Positions 42,825 through 50,892 of a stretch of DNA of 64,000 nt are shown here, piece by piece. Position 1 is the stretch's first letter. Each line of letters opens with the position of its first letter. The DNA is from JAEVLT01 sp964484065 (GTDB lineage: Bacteria; Bacillota; Bacilli; Bacillales; Cytobacillaceae). The notes below the pieces were generated by a model that was not told the DNA's origin, did no database searches, and worked only from the letters and a program-made list of their open reading frames with translations. The stretch is from NCBI GenBank assembly GCA_964484065.1, contig CAZAEW010000016.1, positions 1-64,000 of the forward strand. Reading direction: 5' to 3'. Both the position numbers and the translations under genes were made by a program.

Positions 42825-44131
42825 GATATGAAACAATAAAATCATCCATTTTATTTGTTTTAGTCATGTTAAGCATCTTTTTAACATGGAACCTTTGGAC
42901 ATATCAGCCGAATTACGCAACAATGGAAAAAAACAATACGGTTGCCGAAGTGAGTTTAAGCGAACAGCAGGAAGTAAAAAAAATCATCAGGCCTGATGTC
43001 GCCTTGTTCCACCTAAAGAACGATCACTTTGGTACGGCAAATGCAGATGAACTTGATAAGATGATCAAAGAGATCAGCAGCTGGAGAATACTTGATGTAA
43101 AAAATAATACTGATAAGGTTGCTAATATCAATCAGCTTGAACATGCCGCCGGAAGCGTAGAACTTATTTTTCCAGCAGAAGTTCCTATACAATTGTTCCG
43201 GGATGTTTTATCCTTTGAGGATAAGAAAGTTCCTGAGTTTAACTTTGACCGGTTCATAGTAAATGTTGAAAACCCGGATAAAGATAATGGAGTTGTTTAT
43301 TTTGTTTCATCTGCCCAGCAGCAGGTATATATCAGCCATGTCAGCACTACATTTTTAACCAATTTTTATCACAATTTTTATAAAAATGCGGACAGCTATC
43401 CACGCTATTTTTCTTACAATCTAACGGATAAGCGGACCATCTTTTTGCCGGATCAGCCAACCGATATGATGGAATATAAGTATCTGCCTGTTACGCTCAA
43501 TTCTGAGGAATTCAGGGATGCATTATTTAGTGATCCAAGCTTTGTGCAGAAATCCTTTGTTTCAAATGGTGAGGAGTATACAAATGGTTCCAGTAAAATG
43601 AATATTGATTATGACAAAAACATGCTTCTTTATGTGAACCCAACAGCAGCAGGTAAATACCAGGAGAAGCCGAATGATCTGGTAAAAAGGAGCATTGATT
43701 TTGTCAATGATCATGGCGGCTGGACTGACGCCTACCGGTATGTGGGCAAAGATGATAATCATCATCAGATCACCTTTCGTTTATACAGTGTTGAAGGTTA
43801 TCCTGTTTTTAATGAAGATGGACTTTCGGAAATTAATGAAATCTGGGGGCCAAATGAAATCAGTAAGTATGTCCGCCCGAATATTTCACTGGACCTTCCT
43901 TTAAAAACAGAAATGCAAAAATTAACTTTGCCGTCTGGGCATGAAGTGATTCAATATTTAAAGAACAAGAAAAATTTTAAACTCGAGCAAATGGAAAATT
44001 TGGTTTTAGGTTACGAAATGGAAAGTGATTCACTGGAAACGAAGCTCATCCGCTTGGAGCCGACGTGGTATTATCGATATAATAAAACGTGGTTCAAGAT
44101 TTCTACGGATGATCTAAGGGGGAATGAATAA
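42821..44131 (+). CDS. walH: WalK regulator WalH (YycH)
   Basis: A protein of about 436 residues with a single N-terminal membrane helix (SILFVLVMLSIFLTWNLW) and a large extracellular domain. With WalI it controls WalK activity at the membrane in Bacillus. Two ATG starts are possible; the second, used here, overlaps the walK stop as ATGA, while one at 42815 adds two residues. Sequence conservation is low in this family, so position in the operon is the main support. Confidence 0.93.
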   Translation: MRYETIKSSILFVLVMLSIFLTWNLWTYQPNYATMEKNNTVAEVSLSEQQEVKKIIRPDVALFHLKNDHFGTANADELDKMIKEISSWRILDVKNNTDKVANINQLEHAAGSVELIFPAEVPIQLFRDVLSFEDKKVPEFNFDRFIVNVENPDKDNGVVYFVSSAQQQVYISHVSTTFLTNFYHNFYKNADSYPRYFSYNLTDKRTIFLPDQPTDMMEYKYLPVTLNSEEFRDALFSDPSFVQKSFVSNGEEYTNGSSKMNIDYDKNMLLYVNPTAAGKYQEKPNDLVKRSIDFVNDHGGWTDAYRYVGKDDNHHQITFRLYSVEGYPVFNEDGLSEINEIWGPNEISKYVRPNISLDLPLKTEMQKLTLPSGHEVIQYLKNKKNFKLEQMENLVLGYEMESDSLETKLIRLEPTWYYRYNKTWFKISTDDLRGNE

Positions 44132-44934
44132 TGGATTGGAGTAAAATTAAAACAATCTTTATTTTGACCTTCTTAATCTTAGATGTGTATCTTTTTTATC
44201 AGTTTATGAAGATCCGCGATTTGAATAAATATGAATTTATTACGGAAGCGTCGTTTGAGGACAAACTTAAAGCCGATGATATTAAGTATGTGGACCTGCC
44301 GAAAGCGACTATCAAGGGTCAGTATATCAGTGCGAAACCAAAGACTTTTGAAAAGGCAGATTTAGCAAAATTAAAAGGACAGGCCGCTCTTCTTGTTAAT
44401 GAAGGAATGACCATTGATTCGACTTTGGAAAACCCTGTCCAATTAGATTCAAAATTTGTAGAAAGCGATCTTAGTAATTTTTTAAATGAAAGTGTTCTTT
44501 ATGGCGATCAATATAAATTTTTTAGCAAAAATGATAAAAAGCATACGATCACACTCTATCAGCAGTACGAAACAAATACTTTCTATAAAAACCAAAGCGG
44601 AATGCTTGTCTTGAATATTAATAAAGACAACCAAATTTACTCGTATCAACAGACCTATCTTAGCGGGATTGATAAACTGACAACAAAAGAGGAAATTCTT
44701 CCGCCGTTAAAAGCGATTGAAACGCTTCATCAAAAAGGAATGATCAAGCCTAAGAGCAAGGTGACGAATGTAGAACTGGGGTATTCAACATTGGTTCATC
44801 TTACTGCATCCCAGGTGCTGGCACCGACATGGAGAATTATTGTTAATAATAAAGAGAGTTTTTATGTAAATGGATTTGAAGGACAAATTATTGATTTTAA
44901 TACCGATGATAAAATGGCGAACATAACGGAGTGA
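44131..44934 (+). CDS. walI: WalK regulator WalI (YycI)
   Basis: A 267-residue protein with one N-terminal membrane helix (IFILTFLILDVYLFYQF) and an extracellular domain of the YycI fold, including a later segment resembling the YycH C-terminal region. It starts at the last base of the walH stop codon, so the two are coupled, fitting the known WalH-WalI-WalK complex. Confidence 0.94.
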   Translation: MDWSKIKTIFILTFLILDVYLFYQFMKIRDLNKYEFITEASFEDKLKADDIKYVDLPKATIKGQYISAKPKTFEKADLAKLKGQAALLVNEGMTIDSTLENPVQLDSKFVESDLSNFLNESVLYGDQYKFFSKNDKKHTITLYQQYETNTFYKNQSGMLVLNINKDNQIYSYQQTYLSGIDKLTTKEEILPPLKAIETLHQKGMIKPKSKVTNVELGYSTLVHLTASQVLAPTWRIIVNNKESFYVNGFEGQIIDFNTDDKMANITE

Positions 44935-44941
44935 TAGAGGA

Positions 44942-45736
44942 ATGTCTTTGCAGTTTAGTGTTTTAGCCAGCGGGAGTACAGGAAATGCATTTTTTGTAGA
45001 AGATGGAAATCACTCCTTTTTGGTTGATGCCGGCTTTAGCGGCAAGCAAATGGAAGGGCTTTTTGAAAAAATAGATCGTGATATCAGTAAGCTTTCGGGT
45101 GTTTTTGTTACGCATGAGCACAGCGATCACATTAAAGGAATTGGGGTCATTGCCCGAAAATATAAGCTTCCGGTATACGCCAATGAAAAAACATGGCGGG
45201 CAATGGAAGGAATGGTCGGCGAAATCCCCGTTGAACAGAAATTTATTTTTAATATGGAAACGGTAAAAAGCTTTGGGGCAACGGATATTGAATCGTTTGG
45301 TGTATCTCATGATGCAGCGGAGCCGATGTTTTATGTTTTTCATAATGGCGGGAAAAAGATTGTCTTAATTACCGATACGGGATATGTCAGCGACAGAGTA
45401 AAAGGTATTATTTCAAATGCCGATACGTATGTGTTTGAATCGAACCATGATGTCCAGATGTTGAGAATGGGCCGTTATCCATGGAATATTAAACGGAGAA
45501 TTCTAAGTGATGTCGGCCATGTTTCCAATGAGGATGCCGCTCTTGCGATGAGTGATGTGGTCGGCGATAACACAAAGCGGGTTTATCTTGCTCACTTGAG
45601 TTTAGATAATAATATGAAGGATTTAGCAAGAATGTCCGTGACCCAGACACTTGCCGGGCGCGGTATTGTGATCGGAGAACAATTTGATCTGTATGATACA
45701 GATCCGAAAATTCCAACTTCCTTAACAGCAGTCTAG
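44942..45736 (+). CDS. walJ: Metallo-beta-lactamase fold hydrolase WalJ (YycJ)
   Basis: A 264-residue metal-dependent hydrolase with THEHSDHIKGIG as the metal-binding HxHxDH motif, further ligands in SHDAAEP and LITDTGY, and HVSNEDAA. In B. subtilis WalJ/YycJ is the downstream member of the wal operon and has been proposed to act as a nuclease in DNA repair or replication control. It lies 7 bp after walI and ends with a terminator. Confidence 0.95.
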   Translation: MSLQFSVLASGSTGNAFFVEDGNHSFLVDAGFSGKQMEGLFEKIDRDISKLSGVFVTHEHSDHIKGIGVIARKYKLPVYANEKTWRAMEGMVGEIPVEQKFIFNMETVKSFGATDIESFGVSHDAAEPMFYVFHNGGKKIVLITDTGYVSDRVKGIISNADTYVFESNHDVQMLRMGRYPWNIKRRILSDVGHVSNEDAALAMSDVVGDNTKRVYLAHLSLDNNMKDLARMSVTQTLAGRGIVIGEQFDLYDTDPKIPTSLTAV

Positions 45737-45753
45737 TTTTTTCAGAGAATAGT

Positions 45754-45796
45754 AGAGTGAGATCGCCTTTCAAAGGTCGGGCTCACTCTTTTTTTC
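45754..45796 (+). terminator. Terminator after walJ
   Basis: An 8-bp outer stem AGAGTGAG/CTCACTCT encloses a small CCTTT/AAAGG hairpin, and seven or so T residues follow. Confidence 0.8.
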
Positions 45797-45872
45797 TGGG
45801 AAAAGAGTAAATTGCTTCTCCCCAAGGCAAAATAATGCAAAGGGATTATTTTGGAGAGAGGAATGGTGCAAG

Positions 45873-47111
45873 TTGGGTTATTATGACGACCATGTAAAGG
45901 AACGCTTTAAACAACCGGCAAGGACAAAGAGAGGCTATTTTTGGGCTGTTTTAATCGGAGCCGTTTTAGGTGCTCTCTTAGTCATCATAGCCATGCAGCC
46001 ATTGGCAAACCGAAGTATATTTCCAAATCAGCAGCAAAACCATACAGCATCGGATGGCAATTTAAATAAGAATCAGCCGGTTATCGAAAGACAGACAGCG
46101 GTAGATGTTGACACAAATACAACAAAAGTAGTTAAAAAAACGAGCGGTGCAGTGGTAGGAGTCTCCAATATTCAGTCGTCCAATTTTTGGTCAGATTCTA
46201 ACACCACTAAGAATAGCGGCGAGGAAACTGCCGGAACAGGCTCGGGAGTGATATACAAAAAAGAAGGAAACAGAGCTTTCGTTGTTACGAACGACCACGT
46301 TATCGAGGATGCAACAAAATTAGAGGTTAGTTTAAATGATGGAACAAAGCTTCCGGCAAAGCTGCTCGGAAGTGACGTTTGGACGGATTTAGCGGTATTG
46401 GAGATTGACGGCAGCAAGGTAAAGGAAGTGGCCGAGTTTGGCGATTCCGATCGTTTAAAAACAGGGGAACCTGTCATTGCCATCGGCAATCCATTAGGGC
46501 CCACTTTTTCAGGGTCTGTTACAAAGGGAATTATTTCTGGTGTTAAACGGACGATTCCAGTTGATATCGATCAAGATAATGTTGTTGATTGGCAATCAGA
46601 AGTGCTGCAAACGGATGCAGCAATCAATCCGGGTAACAGCGGAGGGGCGCTCATTAATGTTGACGGTCAGATCATTGGAATCAATTCCATGAAAATTTCC
46701 CAGGAGGCAGTCGAAGGAATTGGGTTATCGATTCCGATTAATTCAGCCAAACCGGTCATTAATGACCTGGAAAGGTACGGCAGTGTGAAACGCCCGTATA
46801 TGGGAGTGGATCTTAAATCAGTTTCGGAAATTCCGGCATACTACCAGCAAGAGGCATTAAAACTTCCTAAAGATGTTACCTCCGGTGTGGCGCTAAGGCA
46901 GGTTGTCCCAGCATCGCCGGCATCCCGGGCAGGCTTGAAAGAGCTCGATGTAATTGTTGAGCTGGATGGCAAAAAAATAAATGATGTGCTTGATTTGCGT
47001 AAACACCTTTATCAAGAAAAGAAGATTGGCGACCAAATGAAGGTAAGGTTCTATCGAAATGGATCATTAAAAGATACGACCATAAATTTAAGCTCGGAAA
47101 ATACACAATAA
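45873..47111 (+). CDS. htrC: Membrane-anchored serine protease HtrC (YyxA)
   Basis: A 412-residue HtrA-type protease for misfolded proteins at the cell surface. One membrane anchor (about 22-42, WAVLIGAVLGALLVIIAM) precedes a trypsin-like domain with His near 142 (VTNDHVIEDA), Asp near 172 (WTDLAVLEID) and Ser near 257 (NPGNSGGAL). A C-terminal PDZ domain follows, with ASPASRAGLKELDVI. The start is TTG, with GGTG 4 nt upstream. It follows the wal operon, as in B. subtilis. Confidence 0.95.
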   Translation: MGYYDDHVKERFKQPARTKRGYFWAVLIGAVLGALLVIIAMQPLANRSIFPNQQQNHTASDGNLNKNQPVIERQTAVDVDTNTTKVVKKTSGAVVGVSNIQSSNFWSDSNTTKNSGEETAGTGSGVIYKKEGNRAFVVTNDHVIEDATKLEVSLNDGTKLPAKLLGSDVWTDLAVLEIDGSKVKEVAEFGDSDRLKTGEPVIAIGNPLGPTFSGSVTKGIISGVKRTIPVDIDQDNVVDWQSEVLQTDAAINPGNSGGALINVDGQIIGINSMKISQEAVEGIGLSIPINSAKPVINDLERYGSVKRPYMGVDLKSVSEIPAYYQQEALKLPKDVTSGVALRQVVPASPASRAGLKELDVIVELDGKKINDVLDLRKHLYQEKKIGDQMKVRFYRNGSLKDTTINLSSENTQ

Positions 47112-47134
47112 TAAAGAATCAATAAATGACTATG

Positions 47135-47175
47135 AGCGGGGAGGTTTTGAAGGAAAACTTCTCTGCTTTTTTTTA
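47135..47175 (+). terminator. Terminator after htrC
   Basis: A 14-bp stem with three G-T pairs (47135-47148 with 47154-47167) leads into a run of T residues. Confidence 0.85.
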
Positions 47176-47216
47176 TGGTATGATAACGAGAGAATGATAA
47201 AGGAATGGTGATTGAG

Positions 47217-47378
47217 ATGAAAATATATTCGTGTGAGGAACATGTGGATATTGCTTTAGATACCATTGTGGATGAACTTATAACGATCCCTATTATGACC
47301 AAAATAGATGTGGATAATTTATCAACAACCTGTGAATACTGCGAAAAACTTGCTGTATATGTTGTGGAGAACGAATGA
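47217..47378 (+). CDS. CxxH/CxxC mini-protein
   Basis: A 53-residue protein, MKIYSCEEHVDIALDT at the start and TCEYCEKLAVYVV near the end. One Cys-x-x-His (CEEH) and one Cys-x-x-Cys (CEYC) pair suggest a zinc-binding site. This matches the small CxxH/CxxC family found before rlmH in Bacillus. An AGGA-type site lies about 12 nt upstream. Its coding sequence contains two DnaA-box-like sequences and more follow it. Function unknown. Confidence 0.85.
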   Translation: MKIYSCEEHVDIALDTIVDELITIPIMTKIDVDNLSTTCEYCEKLAVYVVENE

Positions 47379-47433
47379 TCCCACACAAGATGTGGATAAG
47401 AAATGTGGATATGTGGATAAGATCTGTGGATAT
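47243..47433. promoter_or_regulatory. DnaA-box cluster before rlmH
   Basis: TGTGGATAA occurs exactly at 47309-47317, 47391-47399 and 47412-47420; TGTGGATAT occurs at 47243-47251, 47404-47412 and 47425-47433. All six have the same orientation. Such density is otherwise seen only in oriC here. It could be a DnaA reservoir or a control site for rlmH. Confidence 0.75.
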
Positions 47434-47479
47434 CTTGTTCTTAAGCTGTTTGTAAACAATTTGTAAAGGGCTGTGGATT

Positions 47480-47959
47480 GTGAATATCTCGATTGTAACG
47501 GTTGGAAAATTAAAAGAAAAATATTTGAAGCAAGGAATTGATGAATATCTAAAACGATTAACTTCCTATGCAAAAGTGGAAGTAATTGAGGTTGCGGATG
47601 AGAAGGCTCCCGAGGAATTAAGCGAGCTTGAAATGGAGCAGGTGAAACAAAAAGAAGGTGAAAGAATCTTAGCGAAAATCAGCAGTGATGCCCATGTGAT
47701 TGCACTGGCAATCAACGGAAAAATGCAATCATCTGAAGAGCTGGCAGATTCTTTGGACAAGTTGGCGACTTATGGAAAAAGTAAAATGGCTTTTGTGATT
47801 GGCGGATCGTTGGGGTTAAGTGATGAGGTTCTAAAGAGAGCTAATGAGCAGCTATCCTTTTCCAAGATGACTTTCCCCCACCAGCTGATGAGGCTCATCT
47901 TAGTTGAGCAGATATACAGGGCATTCCGGATTAACAGGGGTGAACCGTATCACAAGTAA
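47480..47959 (+). CDS. rlmH: 23S rRNA pseudouridine-1915 N3-methyltransferase RlmH
   Basis: A 159-residue SPOUT methyltransferase that modifies pseudouridine 1915 in helix 69 of 23S rRNA. It contains FVIGGSLGLS and the family C-terminus HQLMRLILVEQIYRAFRINRGEPYHK. The GTG start has AAAGGG upstream. It closes the conserved wal-htrC-rlmH block. Confidence 0.98.
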   Translation: MNISIVTVGKLKEKYLKQGIDEYLKRLTSYAKVEVIEVADEKAPEELSELEMEQVKQKEGERILAKISSDAHVIALAINGKMQSSEELADSLDKLATYGKSKMAFVIGGSLGLSDEVLKRANEQLSFSKMTFPHQLMRLILVEQIYRAFRINRGEPYHK

Positions 47960-47981
47960 ATAAGGTTTTTATATCGAAGGA

Positions 47982-48018
47982 AGCCAATTCAAGAGTTTTT
48001 ATTCTTGAATTGGCTTTT
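47982..48018 (+). terminator. Terminator after rlmH
   Basis: A 13-bp stem AGCCAATTCAAGA with its exact complement and an 8-nt loop is followed by TTTG. Confidence 0.75.
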
Positions 48019-48152
48019 GTATATTATTCCATTAGGCTGGAGTTAATAACTTAATAAAGTCCGCTTGCCCTTGACAGAACCTCCCCTGTGAAGAAAAAAT
48101 AAAGCAGGATAAATCAATTATCAAAAGAGCATGAAAAAAGGAGGATAGAAAA

Positions 48153-50081
48153 GTGGTTTCGAAACGACAAAGAGACATCGTGTTGTCCTTAATAAAGGCA
48201 AAAGAACCTGTTACAGCGGAATGGATGGCAAAAGAACTTGGGGTCAGTGACAGAACCATTCGCACCGAGATTAAAGAGCTTCAATCACAAGGCTCCTCGG
48301 TAGGAATCATCATTGAGTCGGTTCGAGGAAAAGGATATCTATTAGAAATAAAGGATTATGAGGTGTTTGAAAAGGAGTATAATTCTAATGCGAATGATGC
48401 GATAGATGAACATAAATCGGATTTTTCCGAACAGGAAAATCGTTTTTTGTATATATTAAAGCGATTTTTATTAGAAAAGGAACCAATCAAAATAGAAAGT
48501 CTTGAGGAGGAGCTATTTGTTTCCAAGCCTAAGATTCAAAATGACTTAAAAGCCGTCCGTGAAATATTGGAAAGATATCAATTGAAGTTAGTTACCAGAC
48601 CGCATTATGGTACACGGGTCGAAGGCGATGAATATATGAAACGGCTATGTTTATCAAATAATATTTTAAGCCGAAATAGAAACTTAATTATTGAAAGTAA
48701 TTCTTTTCAAGTTTTGGACGAAAAACTGTTTGAAAAAATAAAAGAAATCATCATAAAAAAAGTGAATGAATACAAAATTGAGATATCTGACATTGCACTC
48801 GAAAATTTAGCGACCCATATTACAATTGGATGTAAGAGAATCGAAGAAGGTTTTGTCATTGAAAACCTCGAAGACGATTTAACAGGAAAATATCCCTTTG
48901 AAAAAATTGTTGCCAATGAAATTGTAAAAGAAGTTGAGGCGTTTACGGGCTTTAAATTCCCGCAATCTGAAATTAATTATATTATTGTCCATTTGTTGGG
49001 GACAAAATTAATTCACAGAGATATGTTGAAAGAATTTAGTCAATTTGATGAATTAGGCAGCATCATTCATTGCATGCTGGAAAGATTGAAAACCGAATTA
49101 AATTGGGATCTTCATGAAGATGAAGAATTCATTCAATCGCTGACTTTGCATATTCGGCCAGCTATGAACCGGTTACGCTATAACATGAACATTCGCAATC
49201 CATTATTAAACGAAATTAAAAGGAAATATCCTAGCGCCTTTGAGGGTGCTGCCATTGCCAGCAGATGCATCGAGGAATATTTGAAGATTGAGGTAGGGGA
49301 ACACGAGATTGCTTATATTGCATTGCATATGGGCGTGGCATTAGAAAGAATGAAGACAAGGCAGAAAAGGCTAAAACGGGTGATTGTGGTGTGTGCCTCT
49401 GGGGTTGGAAGTGCAAGACTATTGTATTATCGTTTGCAAAATGTATTTAAAGATGAAATCGATATTGTGGCTTCAACCAATTATTATCAATTAAAAGAGT
49501 ACGACCTATCCTCTATTGATTTTATTATTAGTACGATTCCAATAAAAGAAGATATAGCCGTACCAGTGAAAGTGGTCAACACATTTTTAGGAGGAGAGGA
49601 TATTGAAAATATCCGGGAAGGCTTATCACCTGTAAAAAAGAATGAGGAACAGAGCTATTTAGATGAATCGAGAGTTTTTATTCACAAAGATTTTGAGGAT
49701 AAAGAAGGCGTTATCCGTTTTTTATGCGAAGAATTATATAAACAAAATCTTGTCTCCAAAGATTACGTAAATTTGGTGTTGGAAAGGGAGTCTCTCGCAC
49801 CAACCAGCTTTGGGAATCTTGTGGCCATCCCTCATCCACTTTCACCGGAAACAGAGGAAACATTTTGGACAATATGCACGTTAAAGAAGCCCATCGAATG
49901 GACTGATAAATATTTGGTTCAATTTATCTGTTTGTTAAATATAAGAAAAGTACCTAATAATGATGATCTGGACAGTATGTACAAAAGGCTCTTGGCCTTA
50001 ATTGAAAACAGTGCAACAGTCAAAAAAATACTGAAGAGTAAGTCTGCTGAAGAAATTATAAAGATTTTAAATGGTACTTAA
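48153..50081 (+). CDS. PTS-controlled transcriptional activator (LicR/BglG-type)
   Basis: A 642-residue regulator. An N-terminal helix-turn-helix (about 1-65, WMAKELGVSDRTIRTEI) and an Mga-like second HTH are followed by two PRD domains with conserved His in THITIG, VHLLGT, TLHIRP and ALHMGV. An EIIB-like domain (CASGVGSARLL, Cys near 413) and an EIIA-like domain (AIPHPLSPET, His near 560) complete it. These modules let PTS phosphorylation set activity. It precedes a cellobiose-type PTS, so it probably activates that operon. The GTG start has AAAGGAGG. Confidence 0.92.
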   Translation: MVSKRQRDIVLSLIKAKEPVTAEWMAKELGVSDRTIRTEIKELQSQGSSVGIIIESVRGKGYLLEIKDYEVFEKEYNSNANDAIDEHKSDFSEQENRFLYILKRFLLEKEPIKIESLEEELFVSKPKIQNDLKAVREILERYQLKLVTRPHYGTRVEGDEYMKRLCLSNNILSRNRNLIIESNSFQVLDEKLFEKIKEIIIKKVNEYKIEISDIALENLATHITIGCKRIEEGFVIENLEDDLTGKYPFEKIVANEIVKEVEAFTGFKFPQSEINYIIVHLLGTKLIHRDMLKEFSQFDELGSIIHCMLERLKTELNWDLHEDEEFIQSLTLHIRPAMNRLRYNMNIRNPLLNEIKRKYPSAFEGAAIASRCIEEYLKIEVGEHEIAYIALHMGVALERMKTRQKRLKRVIVVCASGVGSARLLYYRLQNVFKDEIDIVASTNYYQLKEYDLSSIDFIISTIPIKEDIAVPVKVVNTFLGGEDIENIREGLSPVKKNEEQSYLDESRVFIHKDFEDKEGVIRFLCEELYKQNLVSKDYVNLVLERESLAPTSFGNLVAIPHPLSPETEETFWTICTLKKPIEWTDKYLVQFICLLNIRKVPNNDDLDSMYKRLLALIENSATVKKILKSKSAEEIIKILNGT

Positions 50082-50186
50082 CTGATATGAACATTAACGG
50101 AAAGAAAGATGATAGGGATCAATAACAAGACGATTGATTGCTACTAATGAAGAACAAATTTAATAGGGAAATAATGAGGGTATTCC

Positions 50187-50205
50187 AAAGGGGGTACCCC
50201 TTTTT
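50187..50205 (+). terminator. Terminator after the PTS regulator
   Basis: A 7-bp stem AAAGGGG/CCCCTTT with a 3-nt loop is followed by TT. Confidence 0.65.
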
Positions 50206-50227
50206 AGCTATAAGGAAAGCTTTGTGA

Positions 50228-50318
50228 GCATAAGCGTCGCAGCTGAAAAGCTGTGCTTTTCAGTGAACTACACCTCTGTCTTTGCCTTTAAGGATCGCCA
50301 ATCGGCGAGTTTTCTTTA
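50228..50318 (+). repeat. Short Bacillus-type repeat ending in a terminator hairpin, copy 2
   Basis: This shares GCATAAG, CTCTGTCTT-GCC and CGCCAATCGGCGAGTTTTCTTT with the element at 22180-22242, with an added GCGTCGCAGCTGAAAAGCTGTGCTTTTCAG hairpin-forming part in the left half. It lies in the 473-bp gap between the regulator and its PTS operon. The GCGTCGCAG stretch also occurs in the repeat at 30681-30862. Confidence 0.6.
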
Positions 50319-50383
50319 GATTACGGAAATATTATTGGGAAATAATTTAATATACCAAAATTTTATTTTAAGTATCCATCCAT

Positions 50384-50407
50384 TTTTTCCGTTAGGCAAC
50401 GGAAAAA
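50384..50407. promoter_or_regulatory. Perfect inverted repeat upstream of the PTS operon, possible operator
   Basis: TTTTTCCGTT and AACGGAAAAA, separated by 4 bp, form a 10-bp perfect dyad 147 bp before the EIIB gene. No T run follows on either strand. It may bind the upstream regulator. Confidence 0.45.
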
Positions 50408-50420
50408 TCATTTCTGTAAA

Positions 50421-50434
50421 ATTAAACGCTTTCA
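50421..50434 (-). promoter_or_regulatory. Candidate cre site (CcpA)
   Basis: Read on the minus strand, TGAAAGCGTTTAAT matches 13 of 14 positions of TGWAARCGYTWNCW. CcpA repression in glucose is usual for beta-glucoside PTS operons. Confidence 0.6.
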
Positions 50435-50554
50435 ACATAAACTGATAGAGAAAGGTGAATAAAGCACTCTTAAAACGGTAATAAGAAAAACAGTTTAGAT
50501 TAATTGGCTAATTTTTTAAAAAATAACTATTTAGGATAATAGGAGGAATAAAAG

Positions 50555-50863
50555 ATGAATATTTTATTATGTTGTGCAGCAGGAATGAGTACAAGCTTGC
50601 TGGTGACAAAGATGGAAAAAGCAGCCCAACAACAAGGGTTAGAAGGGAAAATTTGGGCGGTTCCAGCTAATCAAGTCAATCAACACATTGACAATGCTAA
50701 TGTCCTTCTTTTAGGACCGCAAGTTAGATACTTGCTTCCAAATTTGAAAAAGTTAGGTGAAGAAAAAGGTATTCCAGTGGATGCAATCAATCCAGCCCAC
50801 TACGGAATGTGTAATGGAGAAGAAGTTCTTAAAACAGCTATAAATATGGCAAATAAAAAATAA
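50555..50863 (+). CDS. PTS EIIB, lactose/cellobiose family
   Basis: A 102-residue cytoplasmic phosphocarrier. The active cysteine is Cys7 in LLCCAAGMSTSLL, the family's CxxGxSTS loop. It passes phosphate from EIIA to the sugar brought in by EIIC. It lies 30 bp upstream of EIIC with an AGGAGG site. Confidence 0.95.
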   Translation: MNILLCCAAGMSTSLLVTKMEKAAQQQGLEGKIWAVPANQVNQHIDNANVLLLGPQVRYLLPNLKKLGEEKGIPVDAINPAHYGMCNGEEVLKTAINMANKK

Positions 50864-50892
50864 TAAATAATAAAAAAGAGGAGAAAAACAAC

